From Lachnospiraceae bacterium (GTDB lineage Bacteria; Bacillota_A; Clostridia; Lachnospirales; Lachnospiraceae), in the NCBI GenBank assembly GCA_024689605.1, contig JAILDD010000214.1, positions 1 through 10,932 of the forward strand: 10,932 nucleotides of DNA, given 5' to 3'. Numbering within the stretch: position 1 is the first letter of the stretch; each line of letters starts with the position of its first letter. Positions 1-6,497 of this stretch are shown here, piece after piece. The notes beneath the pieces were generated by a model, which saw only the letters and a program-made list of their open reading frames with translations, was not told the DNA's origin and did no database searches. Made by a program: the position numbers and the translations under genes.

Positions 1-1
1 T

Positions 2-490
2 AATCTGGCTGTTTACAGGAGAAATATTAAGGCTGTAAACAGCAGTGCAGATGTTATATTTGAAAATGCACAGGGGGAAATTAACCAGATATTTGAAGAA
101 GACCTGCCATATGATCTTAAAGCAGACAAGATAGTACTGGACGAGAGGACTTTTGGAATATGGTACCTTGATACCATGGACCACGCAGAAAGATACGAGG
201 GTAAGATACTGGAGTTTGATGCCATGGTGCTTAAGCCCAAGACTTTTCCCAGGGGATATTTTGTGCCAGGCCGTCTTGCAATGACCTGTTGTGCGGATGA
301 TATGCAGTTCCTGGGGTATGCCTGTGAGTATAAGGATGCGGAGAAGCTTAAGGACAGGGACTGGATAAGGATCACAGCAAGGGTAAACAAGGAATTCTTT
401 TCCGATTATCAGGCAGAGGGACCCGTACTTCATGCAATTAGCGTGAAAAAGACACATAAACCGAAAAATGAAATAGTAGGATTTGGCTGA
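2..490 (+). CDS. DUF1980 / TIGR03943 (YcgQ-like) protein, C-terminal part, 5' truncated by window
   Basis: The frame is open from the first bases of the window to TGA at 488-490, giving 162 visible residues, so the start and N-terminus lie outside. The visible part fits the C-terminal domain of the DUF1980/TIGR03943 family (Bacillus YcgQ type). It has an 'FxxW..YLD' lead-in, a Y-x-G-K strand, and the diagnostic G-R-L-A-M-T-C-C-A-D-D block with adjacent cysteines, then a 'W-I-R-I-T-A-R-V' strand. Family members usually carry N-terminal membrane helices and sit beside a YcgR-like permease (DUF318). Neither can be seen here, so a permease gene is expected just upstream. The molecular function of the family is not established; the CC motif suggests metal or thiol chemistry, which is inference. 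An internal ATG at 176 is not the real start, because conserved sequence continues upstream of it. The DNA glycosylase gene follows closely, probably in the same transcript. Confidence 0.72.
   Translation, partial: NLAVYRRNIKAVNSSADVIFENAQGEINQIFEEDLPYDLKADKIVLDERTFGIWYLDTMDHAERYEGKILEFDAMVLKPKTFPRGYFVPGRLAMTCCADDMQFLGYACEYKDAEKLKDRDWIRITARVNKEFFSDYQAEGPVLHAISVKKTHKPKNEIVGFG
8..43. repeat. 11-bp inverted repeat inside the DUF1980 gene
   Basis: GCTGTTTACAG at 8-18 and its exact reverse complement CTGTAAACAGC at 33-43 are separated by 14 nt. It lies inside coding sequence. The core decamer CTGTTTACAG recurs at 4105-4114 in front of the GH3 gene. It could be a hairpin in the mRNA, an operator half-site pair, or chance. 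Confidence 0.4.
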
Positions 491-509
491 TCCTCTGAGG
501 CGGCAGGTT

Positions 510-1322
510 ATGTTTGAACAGGGTGCGTTTATAAACAGCGTAAAGATCACGGATGACTTTGATCTTGAAAAACTAAGGGTCAGCGGACAGTGTTTCCGGA
601 TAAAGCTTTTACCGGATGAAGTCTATCGCTTTATTAAGGGCAGCCACGTGCTGGACATGAAGATGTCTGATCACGCTGTATATGATATAAGTGTCAGTGA
701 TGAGGAATTTGCGGATATCTGGCATGATTATTTTGACCTTGACAGAAATTATGAATCCATCAGAGCCACTATAGATTCCGCAGACACATACTTAGGTGCT
801 GCCGCAGAAAGCGGAAAAGGCATACGGATACTCAGACAGGAACCCTGGGAGTGTCTTATTTCTTTTATTATTTCCCAGAGAAAGAATATACCGGCTATAA
901 CGGCAGCAGTGGAAGCTGTATGCAAAAGTGCCGGATGCGAGATTAGCGGTACGGGGGAATATGAGTTCCCCGGTGTTGAGGCTATGCGCGCATTTTCCGA
1001 TGAACAGTGGAAGTCTTTTAAGCTGGGATACCGTGAGAAATATATCAGGAGGGCGGTTGCGGAAGCCCCGGATATGGACAGCATGACAGGGCTTTCTGAT
1101 GATGCTCTGATGGAAAAACTGACCGGAATGTATGGAGTGGGCATAAAGGTGGCTTCCTGCACTGCGCTTTTTGCTTACTCCAGAGTGGATCTTGCTCCTG
1201 TGGATGTATGGATAAAACGAGTCTTTGATGAGCAGTATGACGGGGAGGATATCTTAAGCGGCAGAGCGAATGCCGGGATTCTGCAGCAGTATCTTTTCTA
1301 TCATGCAAGGGTTTCAAAATGA
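510..1322 (+). CDS. ogg: OGG1-type 8-oxoguanine DNA glycosylase / AP lyase (HhH-GPD superfamily)
   Basis: Base-excision repair enzyme expected to remove 8-oxoguanine and nick the resulting AP site. Starting at ATG 510 it has 270 residues. The N-terminal part has the OGG signature S-G-Q-C-F-R near residue 25-30. The helix-hairpin-helix is G-V-G-I-K-V-A with catalytic Lys213, followed by A-P-V-D-V-W with the conserved Asp232, matching Lys249 and Asp268 of human OGG1. The base-wedge segment reads S-Q-R-K-N-I (about 122-127), where human OGG1 has S-S-N-N-N-I, so two of the three asparagines are replaced. ATG 510 is preferred because GAGGCGG lies about 7 nt upstream and it leaves a 19-nt gap after the previous stop. 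A TTG at 483 would add nine residues and overlap the upstream gene. A strong terminator follows. The family is certain enough; the exact substrate (8-oxoG versus other lesions) is inferred. Confidence 0.85.
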   Translation: MFEQGAFINSVKITDDFDLEKLRVSGQCFRIKLLPDEVYRFIKGSHVLDMKMSDHAVYDISVSDEEFADIWHDYFDLDRNYESIRATIDSADTYLGAAAESGKGIRILRQEPWECLISFIISQRKNIPAITAAVEAVCKSAGCEISGTGEYEFPGVEAMRAFSDEQWKSFKLGYREKYIRRAVAEAPDMDSMTGLSDDALMEKLTGMYGVGIKVASCTALFAYSRVDLAPVDVWIKRVFDEQYDGEDILSGRANAGILQQYLFYHARVSK

Positions 1323-1331
1323 TGTTTTATT

Positions 1332-1373
1332 GTAACTGGAAGAACCGATAGGTTCTGAACAGTTACGTTTTTA
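1332..1373 (+). terminator. Rho-independent terminator after the DNA glycosylase gene
   Basis: The outer stem GTAACTG (1332-1338) pairs with CAGTTAC (1360-1366). The inner stem AGAACC (1341-1346) pairs with GGTTCT (1351-1356) around a GATA loop, with a small internal bulge between stems. GTTTTTATT follows. It ends the upstream unit just before the pyrBI promoter. Confidence 0.88.
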
Positions 1374-1402
1374 TTGAATGTAGAGTGCCTATATGGTATG
1401 AT
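1374..1402 (+). promoter_or_regulatory. Sigma-A-type promoter of the pyrB-pyrI-pheA unit
   Basis: The -35 box is TTGAAT (1374-1379), the spacer is 17 nt, and the -10 box is TATGAT (1397-1402). A start near 1409 would give a leader of about 160 nt before pyrB. The -35 box overlaps the T-rich tail of the preceding terminator, a tight head-to-tail arrangement. Confidence 0.75.
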
Positions 1403-1433
1403 ATACGACAGTAAGGATTTACTGGAGAATAGT

Positions 1434-1517
1434 ATGTGCAGATGTGACAGACATAATTTCATGAAACCAAATGCCCTTGTCGAAGCACATTATTTTTTTG
1501 TTATTTGCAGTATTTGA
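1434..1517 (+). CDS. Putative pyrBI leader peptide, 27 residues, ending at the attenuator hairpin
   Basis: A short ORF in the pyrB leader begins at ATG 1434 behind a good ribosome site (GGAG at 1424-1427, 6 nt spacing) and ends at TGA 1515-1517. The stop overlaps the base of the terminator hairpin at 1516-1543. The last codons (His-Tyr-Phe-Phe-Val-Ile-Cys-Ser-Ile) are encoded by a U-rich tract with seven consecutive T at 1493-1499. In enterobacterial pyrBI, RNA polymerase pauses in such a tract when UTP is low. A ribosome translating the leader then catches up and prevents the terminator from forming. The layout here is the same: promoter, SD, short ORF, U-tract, hairpin, structural gene. The peptide itself need have no function. 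I have no direct evidence for translation, and resemblance to E. coli PyrL is in arrangement, not in sequence. Confidence 0.6.
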   Translation: MCRCDRHNFMKPNALVEAHYFFVICSI

Positions 1518-1543
1518 GAGAAACATTTTGTTTCTCTTTTTTT
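1516..1543 (+). terminator. Intrinsic terminator in the pyrB leader (attenuator)
   Basis: GAGAAAC (1518-1524) pairs perfectly with GTTTCTC (1530-1536) around an ATTTT loop, followed by seven T (1537-1543); the stem can extend by A1517-T1537. It lies between the promoter at 1374-1402 and the pyrB start at 1569, so it must be bypassed for pyrB expression. That position makes it an attenuator rather than an end-of-operon terminator. No PyrR-binding consensus was found upstream. Confidence 0.8.
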
Positions 1544-1568
1544 GTATCTGATTTAGGGAGGAAATCTT

Positions 1569-2513
1569 ATGGAAGCGATCGGAAAAGACGGCAGGCCGCT
1601 CAGGCATCTGATGACACCGTTAGATTTTTCGGTAGAGGAGCTGGATAAGCTTTTTGATCTGGCTTCGGATATCAAGGGACATCCGGATGACTATAAAGAC
1701 CTGTGTGCACGGAAGAAGCTGGCAACATGTTTTTATGAACCAAGCACAAGGACAAGGCTTTCCTTTGAAACGGCAATGCTTGATCTGGGAGGCCAGGTAA
1801 TAGGTTTTTCTGATGCCAATTCGTCGTCTGCATCAAAGGGTGAAAGTGTTTCCGATACAATACGCGTCATATCCTGTTTTGCGGACATTTGTGCCATGAG
1901 GCATCCAAAGGAAGGAGCACCCATGGTGGCAGCTGCTCATGCCAGGATACCGGTGATAAATGCAGGTGACGGCGGTCATCAGCATCCTACCCAGACTCTT
2001 ACGGATATGCTTACTATCAGGTCCCTTAAGGGGAAGCTGGACGGCTTTACCATTGGATTGTGCGGTGACCTTAAGTTCGGACGGACGGTGCATTCTCTTG
2101 TGAATGCAATGCTTCGTTATCCGAACAACAAGTATGTATTCATTTCGCCCGAGGAGCTGCGTATACCCAGTTATCTGCGGGAAAAACTTAAGAGCATGAA
2201 TGTGGAATTTGAAGAAGTTGAGAGGCTTGAGGACAGCATGCCAAAGCTGGATATGCTCTATATGACCAGGGTTCAGAGAGAACGCTTCTTCAACGAAGAG
2301 GACTATGTAAGACTTAAAGATTTCTATGTACTGAATAAGACCAAGTTGGAGCTTGCGCCAAAGGATATGCTGGTACTTCACCCCCTTCCCCGTGTGAATG
2401 AGATATCGGTGGAGATAGATGAGGATCCGAGGGCAGTATATTTTGAACAGGTCCAGTATGGCGTATATGTAAGAATGGCGCTTATTGCTACGCTTCTCGG
2501 ACTGGCAGGTTAA
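1569..2513 (+). CDS. pyrB: Aspartate carbamoyltransferase catalytic subunit PyrB
   Basis: Joins carbamoyl phosphate and L-aspartate to give N-carbamoyl-aspartate, the committed step of pyrimidine synthesis in the cytoplasm. The 314-residue length is normal for the family. The carbamoyl-phosphate site is F-Y-E-P-S-T-R-T-R (55-63). S-S-S-A-S-K-G-E-S follows, with the mobile-loop Lys at 90. H-P-T-Q is at 139-142, C-G-D-L-K-F-G-R-T at 165-173, and the aspartate/carbamoyl loop H-P-L-P-R at 271-275. All key residues are present, so it should be active. The start is fixed by AGGGAGGAAA upstream of ATG 1569. It is the first structural gene after the attenuated leader, and pyrI follows after 13 nt, as expected for a catalytic/regulatory holoenzyme. 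Confidence 0.97.
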   Translation: MEAIGKDGRPLRHLMTPLDFSVEELDKLFDLASDIKGHPDDYKDLCARKKLATCFYEPSTRTRLSFETAMLDLGGQVIGFSDANSSSASKGESVSDTIRVISCFADICAMRHPKEGAPMVAAAHARIPVINAGDGGHQHPTQTLTDMLTIRSLKGKLDGFTIGLCGDLKFGRTVHSLVNAMLRYPNNKYVFISPEELRIPSYLREKLKSMNVEFEEVERLEDSMPKLDMLYMTRVQRERFFNEEDYVRLKDFYVLNKTKLELAPKDMLVLHPLPRVNEISVEIDEDPRAVYFEQVQYGVYVRMALIATLLGLAG

Positions 2514-2526
2514 AGGAGGAAATACA

Positions 2527-2958
2527 ATGCTTAACGTCGGAAAGATTGATGAGGGTTTTGTTCTGGATCATATTCCCGTTGGCAAGGGAATGTCCATATA
2601 CTACCATCTGGGACTGGATAAGCTGGACTGTATGGTAGCGATCATAAAAAATGCACATAGCAAAAGGCTTGGAAGGAAGGATATAATAAAGGTGGAGTGT
2701 GATATCAACACTCTCAACCTTGATGTGCTGGCAGTCATAGATCATACGATCACCGTAAATGTCATAAAGGATGGCGAGATACTTGAAAAGCAGCCGTTGG
2801 AACTGCCCCAGGAGCTGAAGGGAGTTATGCGCTGCAGGAATCCCCGCTGCATCACATCCATAGAGCAGGAGCTGCCGCATATCTTTTATCTGGCTGATCC
2901 TGAAAAGGAAATCTACAGATGTAAGTATTGTGACGAGAAGAATTCCGAGAAAATGTAA
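2527..2958 (+). CDS. pyrI: Aspartate carbamoyltransferase regulatory subunit PyrI
   Basis: Regulatory chain that binds nucleotide effectors in its N-terminal domain and docks on PyrB through a C-terminal zinc domain. It has 143 residues. The four zinc ligands are Cys103, Cys108, Cys132 and Cys135 (C-x4-C and C-x2-C). Their spacing is identical to Cys109/114/138/141 of the E. coli chain. The start is ATG 2527, with AGGAGG at 2514-2519 and 7 nt spacing; an in-frame ATG at 2485 lies inside pyrB and lacks a ribosome site. The presence of PyrI predicts an allosteric ATCase. Whether CTP/UTP inhibit and ATP activates, as in enterobacteria, cannot be read from the sequence. pheA begins 5 nt after the stop. 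Confidence 0.96.
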   Translation: MLNVGKIDEGFVLDHIPVGKGMSIYYHLGLDKLDCMVAIIKNAHSKRLGRKDIIKVECDINTLNLDVLAVIDHTITVNVIKDGEILEKQPLELPQELKGVMRCRNPRCITSIEQELPHIFYLADPEKEIYRCKYCDEKNSEKM

Positions 2959-2963
2959 ATGAT

Positions 2964-4085
2964 ATGGAACTTGAAGAAATAAGAAAAGAACTGGATGAGG
3001 TGGACAGGCAGATCGTAGAACTGTATGAGAAGCGCATGGCACTTGCATGTGAAGTGGCCGAGTCCAAAAGAACAAACGGAAAAAATGTATTTGATAAAGC
3101 AAGGGAGGATGCCAAGCTTAAGAGTGTGTCCGGACTTGTAAAAGAACCGGAGTACAGGCAGGGAGTACAGGATCTTTTTGGTCAGCTCATGGGGAGCAGC
3201 AGGAAACTGCAGTATTCCATACTGTCATCCAATGATAAAGGGAGCCTTCCATTTGCGCCGGTTGATAATCTGAATAAAAAGGCCACAGTTGTTTTCCAGG
3301 GGGCGGAAGGATCTTATTCGGAAGCGGCAGCACATACTTTCTTTTCAGAGGCGGCAGATTTTTTCCACACGGATACATTCAGGAATGCCATGCTTGCGCT
3401 GGATGAGGGACGTGCAGAGTATGCGGTACTGCCGATAGAGAATTCTACTGCAGGAATAGTAAGTGAGATATATGACCTGCTGGCTGAATTTGAGCATTAT
3501 ATAGTCGGCGAACAGATGATAAAGATAGAACACTGTCTGCTGGGGTGCGAAGGTACTGCACTTGATACGATACAGACTGTTTATTCACATCCCCAGTCTC
3601 TTATGCAGTCAGAGCGTTTTTTGCGCTGCCATCCGGAATGGAAGATCATTTCCATGAGCAACAATGCTTTTGCGGCTAAAAAGGTTGCTGATGAAAACGA
3701 TATTACCCAGGCAGCTATAGCCGGTGAGCATGCCGCAAAGGTTTACGGACTTGATATAATTCAAAAAGGAGTAAACCATTCTGATACGAATACCACAAGG
3801 TTTATTGTGGTAAGCAACAGGAAGATATTTGTCAGGGATGCGAAAAAGATAAGTCTGTGTTTTGAAGTGCCGGATGAGAGCGGTTCCCTATACCGCATGC
3901 TGTCGCATTTCATATATAATAACCTTAACATGAAAAAGATAGAAAGCCGTCCCATTGAGGGCCGGAACTGGGAGTACAGGTTTTTCCTGGATTTTGAGGG
4001 TAACCTTTCTGATCCGGGTGTAAGGAATGCACTGTGCGGTCTTAGGGAAGAGGCGAGGAGCCTGCGGATTTTGGGAAACTACTGA
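2964..4085 (+). CDS. pheA: Bifunctional chorismate mutase / prephenate dehydratase (P-protein)
   Basis: Converts chorismate to prephenate and then to phenylpyruvate, the phenylalanine branch. It has 373 residues in three domains. The AroQ-type chorismate mutase (1-88) has Arg7, Arg24, Lys35, Asp44, Arg47 and Glu48, each exactly four positions before its E. coli PheA counterpart, plus Ser79 and Gln83. The prephenate dehydratase domain (about 107-285) has F-Q-G-A-E-G-S-Y-S, P-I-E-N-S, S-H-P-Q-S and the T-T-R-F motif at 277-280. The ACT domain (about 294-370) has E-S-R-P at 327-330 and G-S-L-Y at 307-310 where E. coli has GALV, so phenylalanine feedback is likely retained. The start is 5 nt after pyrI and has only a weak ribosome site, which suggests translational coupling. 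Pairing with pyrBI is unusual and would place Phe synthesis under the pyrimidine attenuator. Confidence 0.95.
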   Translation: MELEEIRKELDEVDRQIVELYEKRMALACEVAESKRTNGKNVFDKAREDAKLKSVSGLVKEPEYRQGVQDLFGQLMGSSRKLQYSILSSNDKGSLPFAPVDNLNKKATVVFQGAEGSYSEAAAHTFFSEAADFFHTDTFRNAMLALDEGRAEYAVLPIENSTAGIVSEIYDLLAEFEHYIVGEQMIKIEHCLLGCEGTALDTIQTVYSHPQSLMQSERFLRCHPEWKIISMSNNAFAAKKVADENDITQAAIAGEHAAKVYGLDIIQKGVNHSDTNTTRFIVVSNRKIFVRDAKKISLCFEVPDESGSLYRMLSHFIYNNLNMKKIESRPIEGRNWEYRFFLDFEGNLSDPGVRNALCGLREEARSLRILGNY

Positions 4086-4102
4086 TTCATATAAAACGAT
4101 AA

Positions 4103-4116
4103 ATCTGTTTACAGAT
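4103..4116. promoter_or_regulatory. Palindrome upstream of the GH3 gene, possible operator
   Basis: ATCTGT and ACAGAT flank a central TT, in the 79-nt gap between pheA and the GH3 gene. The symmetric arms and the position suggest a repressor or activator site for a sugar-responsive regulator. No well-spaced -35/-10 pair is convincing here, although GATAAT at 4117-4122 resembles a -10 box. No terminator separates pheA from the GH3 gene, so read-through is also possible. Confidence 0.25.
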
Positions 4117-4164
4117 GATAATTGGAACTGCAGCTGCGGATTTCGTAAAAACAGGAGGACCGGT

Positions 4165-6435
4165 ATGAATAAAAAAGAAAGAGAGAAAAAAGTAGAGGCA
4201 CTGCTTTCTGAACTGACTCTCGAAGAGAAGATAAGCATGATCCACGGATCGGAGTTCTTTAAGAGTCCGGGAGCGGAAAGACTGGGGATACCGCCTATCG
4301 TATATTCGGACGGTCCTATGGGCGTAAGAAATGATTTCAGGCCGGATGAATGGAAAACCATAGGCACTACGGCGGACGAGGTCAGTTATGCGCCCTGTAA
4401 TTCTGCCATAGCTGCAACATGGAACCGTTCCCTGGCATGGAGCTCAGGAAGAATGCTTGGTGAGGAAGCAAGAGGCCGCGGTAAAGATATCCTTCTTGCA
4501 CCCGGAATAAATATAAAGAGGAATCCGCTGTGCGGCAGGAACTTTGAGTATATGAGTGAAGATCCCTGCCTGATATCGGAGCTTGTGGTACCTCTGATCG
4601 AGGGAATCCAGGAAGTGGATGTTTCTGCCTGCGTGAAGCATTTTATATGTAATGCTCAGGAAGCGGAGCGTTATATGGTTAATGTAGAGCTTTCTGAAAG
4701 AACTCTGCAGGAAATTTACCTGCCGGGTTTTGAGGCTGCAGTCCGCAAGGCAAAGAGCAGGGCTGTGATGGCTGCCTACAATCTTATCAGGGGAAAGCAT
4801 TGCTGTGAGAACAAATGGCTTCTGAATGAACAGCTCAGGGGCACATGGAAGTACGACGGTCTTATAGTTTCCGACTGGGGCGGAAACCATAACACAAAAG
4901 ATGCGGCTGAGAGTGCACTGGACGTAGAGATGGGGGTTAAGCCTGATTTTGATAATTACTTTATGGCTGATCCGCTGCTTAAAATGGTTAAAGACGGTGA
5001 GATTGATGAGTCACTGATCGATGAAAAGATAAGGAATATCCTGCGTTTTATGATCTACATCCGTATGATCGATGTGGAACTGAGTGAAGTAAAGACCAAG
5101 GGAGGCAAGACTGTAAAAGCTAAGGCTGTTCCGGTGGAGGATCGTGACAGGGGCTGCTATGCTACAGTGAGCCATACTGAAAAGGCTCTGGATACTGCAA
5201 GGGAGGCTGTGGTACTTCTTAAAAATGAAGGCAGCCGTCTTCCTATCGATCCGAAAAAGACGAAAAAGGTGCTGGTGATCGGTGACAATGCAAACCGCAA
5301 GCAGGCTAACGGCGGCGGAAGCGCTGAGATAAAGGCACTCTTTGAGGTTACACCTCTGCTGGGAATAACCAAGGCTTTTGGCGGCAACACCCAGGTAAAG
5401 TATACTAAGGGATATTATGTTCCGCCGAAGAAGACTGAAGAATTCAACTGGCAGGCGGAAAGTGTAAATATAGAAGTTGTTTATCAGGCTGTTGCTCAGA
5501 AGAGAGATAATGCAGCTGATAAAAAGAAAGGCAAGGAACTTCGGGACGAGGCTGTAAGGCTTGCAAAAGAATACGATGAAGTGATATTTGTAGGCGGCCT
5601 GGATCATGATTATGATGTTGAAGACCATGACAGGACGGATATGAAGCTTCCCTACGGTCAGGACGAGACCATAAGTGCTGTGCTGGATGCAAATCCCAAC
5701 ACTGTTATAGTAATGGTAGCGGGAAGTCCTGTGGAAATGTCTAAATGGGCTGACAGGGCAAAGGCTATAATCTGGATGGGATACAACGGAATGGAAGGCG
5801 GAACCGCCCTTGGCGAAGTTATTACCGGAATGGTAAATCCTTCCGGTAAGCTTCCTGAAACTCTTCCTGTTGATTTCAAGTCTACGCCGGTGAGCCGTTT
5901 CGGTGATTATCCGGGAAGGAAGCTTAAAAAAGATGAAGCGGCAAAGATTGATGCGCATCTGACACAGACTTTCAATGAAGGTGTGTTTGTAGGCTACAGA
6001 TACTATGAAAAGTATAATGTGCCGGTACAGTTCCCCTTCGGTCATGGTCTGTCATATACTTCATTCAGGTATTCAGGGCTTGCTGTAAAGAATGTGGAAG
6101 GAAAGCCTATAAATAAAAGGAAGCTCACGGACGGTCTGTATGTGGTCAGTGTGAAGGTTAAGAATGTAGGGGATCGTGAAGGCAGTGAGACAGTTCAGTT
6201 CTATGTAGGCGAGGAAGTACCTTCCAAGGAAAATCCGGTAAAAGAACTCAAGGGTTTTGATAAAGTTTCATTAAAACCCGGAGAGGAAAAAGTTGTCAGT
6301 GTAGTCCTTCCGTTAAAAGCATTTGCTCATTATGATGAAGAAAGATCAGAATGGGTAATGATGAAGGGAAAAGCCAAAGTATGTGCGGCAGCTTCGTCTG
6401 CCGACGTGAGACTGGAGAAGACAATAAAGCTCTGA
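4165..6435 (+). CDS. Glycoside hydrolase family 3 beta-glucosidase (BglB-like, cytoplasmic)
   Basis: Expected to release terminal beta-linked glucose from oligosaccharides by a retaining mechanism. It has 756 residues and no signal peptide, so it probably acts on imported cellobiose-type sugars. Domains run in the usual order. The TIM barrel (about 15-300) has S-D-G-P at 48-51, N-I-K-R-N-P-L-C-G-R-N-F-E-Y near 116-129, K-H at 158-159, and the nucleophile Asp237 in V-S-D-W-G. The alpha/beta sandwich (about 340-575) has the D-R-T-D-M-K-L-P block; Glu486 in V-E-D-H-D-R is a candidate acid/base. A G-Y-R-Y-Y segment and P-F-G-H-G-L-S-Y-T precede the C-terminal Fn3-like domain (about 655-750). Sequence and length resemble Clostridium thermocellum BglB. 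A Lys-rich stretch at about 305-325 joins the first two domains. The start at ATG 4165 is set by AGGAGG 6 nt upstream; the frame is open further upstream but overlaps pheA. Substrate (glucoside versus xyloside) is inferred. Confidence 0.9.
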   Translation: MNKKEREKKVEALLSELTLEEKISMIHGSEFFKSPGAERLGIPPIVYSDGPMGVRNDFRPDEWKTIGTTADEVSYAPCNSAIAATWNRSLAWSSGRMLGEEARGRGKDILLAPGINIKRNPLCGRNFEYMSEDPCLISELVVPLIEGIQEVDVSACVKHFICNAQEAERYMVNVELSERTLQEIYLPGFEAAVRKAKSRAVMAAYNLIRGKHCCENKWLLNEQLRGTWKYDGLIVSDWGGNHNTKDAAESALDVEMGVKPDFDNYFMADPLLKMVKDGEIDESLIDEKIRNILRFMIYIRMIDVELSEVKTKGGKTVKAKAVPVEDRDRGCYATVSHTEKALDTAREAVVLLKNEGSRLPIDPKKTKKVLVIGDNANRKQANGGGSAEIKALFEVTPLLGITKAFGGNTQVKYTKGYYVPPKKTEEFNWQAESVNIEVVYQAVAQKRDNAADKKKGKELRDEAVRLAKEYDEVIFVGGLDHDYDVEDHDRTDMKLPYGQDETISAVLDANPNTVIVMVAGSPVEMSKWADRAKAIIWMGYNGMEGGTALGEVITGMVNPSGKLPETLPVDFKSTPVSRFGDYPGRKLKKDEAAKIDAHLTQTFNEGVFVGYRYYEKYNVPVQFPFGHGLSYTSFRYSGLAVKNVEGKPINKRKLTDGLYVVSVKVKNVGDREGSETVQFYVGEEVPSKENPVKELKGFDKVSLKPGEEKVVSVVLPLKAFAHYDEERSEWVMMKGKAKVCAAASSADVRLEKTIKL

Positions 6436-6470
6436 ACCGGTACAGCAATTCAATGAACCGATCGTATGCA

Positions 6471-6497
6471 AAAGGCACGGGTTTTACCCGTGCCTTT
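6471..6497. terminator. Bidirectional terminator between convergent genes
   Basis: A perfect 12-bp stem, AAAGGCACGGGT (6471-6482) with ACCCGTGCCTTT (6486-6497), encloses a 3-nt TTT loop. Both flanks are T-rich in the relevant direction (CGTTTTCG on the plus strand, CCTTTTGCAT on the minus strand), so it can serve both the GH3 gene and the minus-strand phosphatase. The last codons and stop of the minus-strand gene lie inside this hairpin. Confidence 0.88.

Noticed and set aside
483..509. TTG start at 483 for the DNA glycosylase, adding nine residues
   Set aside because: It overlaps the upstream gene, its AGGA is too close, and the added residues are not like the family; ATG 510 has a better-placed GAGG.
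1409..1568. PyrR-binding RNA or a known riboswitch in the pyrB leader
   Set aside because: No PyrR anti-antiterminator consensus or riboswitch core could be recognised; the leader-peptide/U-tract/hairpin layout explains the region better.
1833..2381. 182-codon minus-strand frame inside pyrB
   Set aside because: Antisense shadow of a well-supported gene with no family motif.
5011..6045. 344-codon open frame on the minus strand inside the GH3 gene
   Set aside because: It lies fully within a clear GH3 coding sequence, has no ribosome site or recognisable domain, and its composition is that of a shadow frame.
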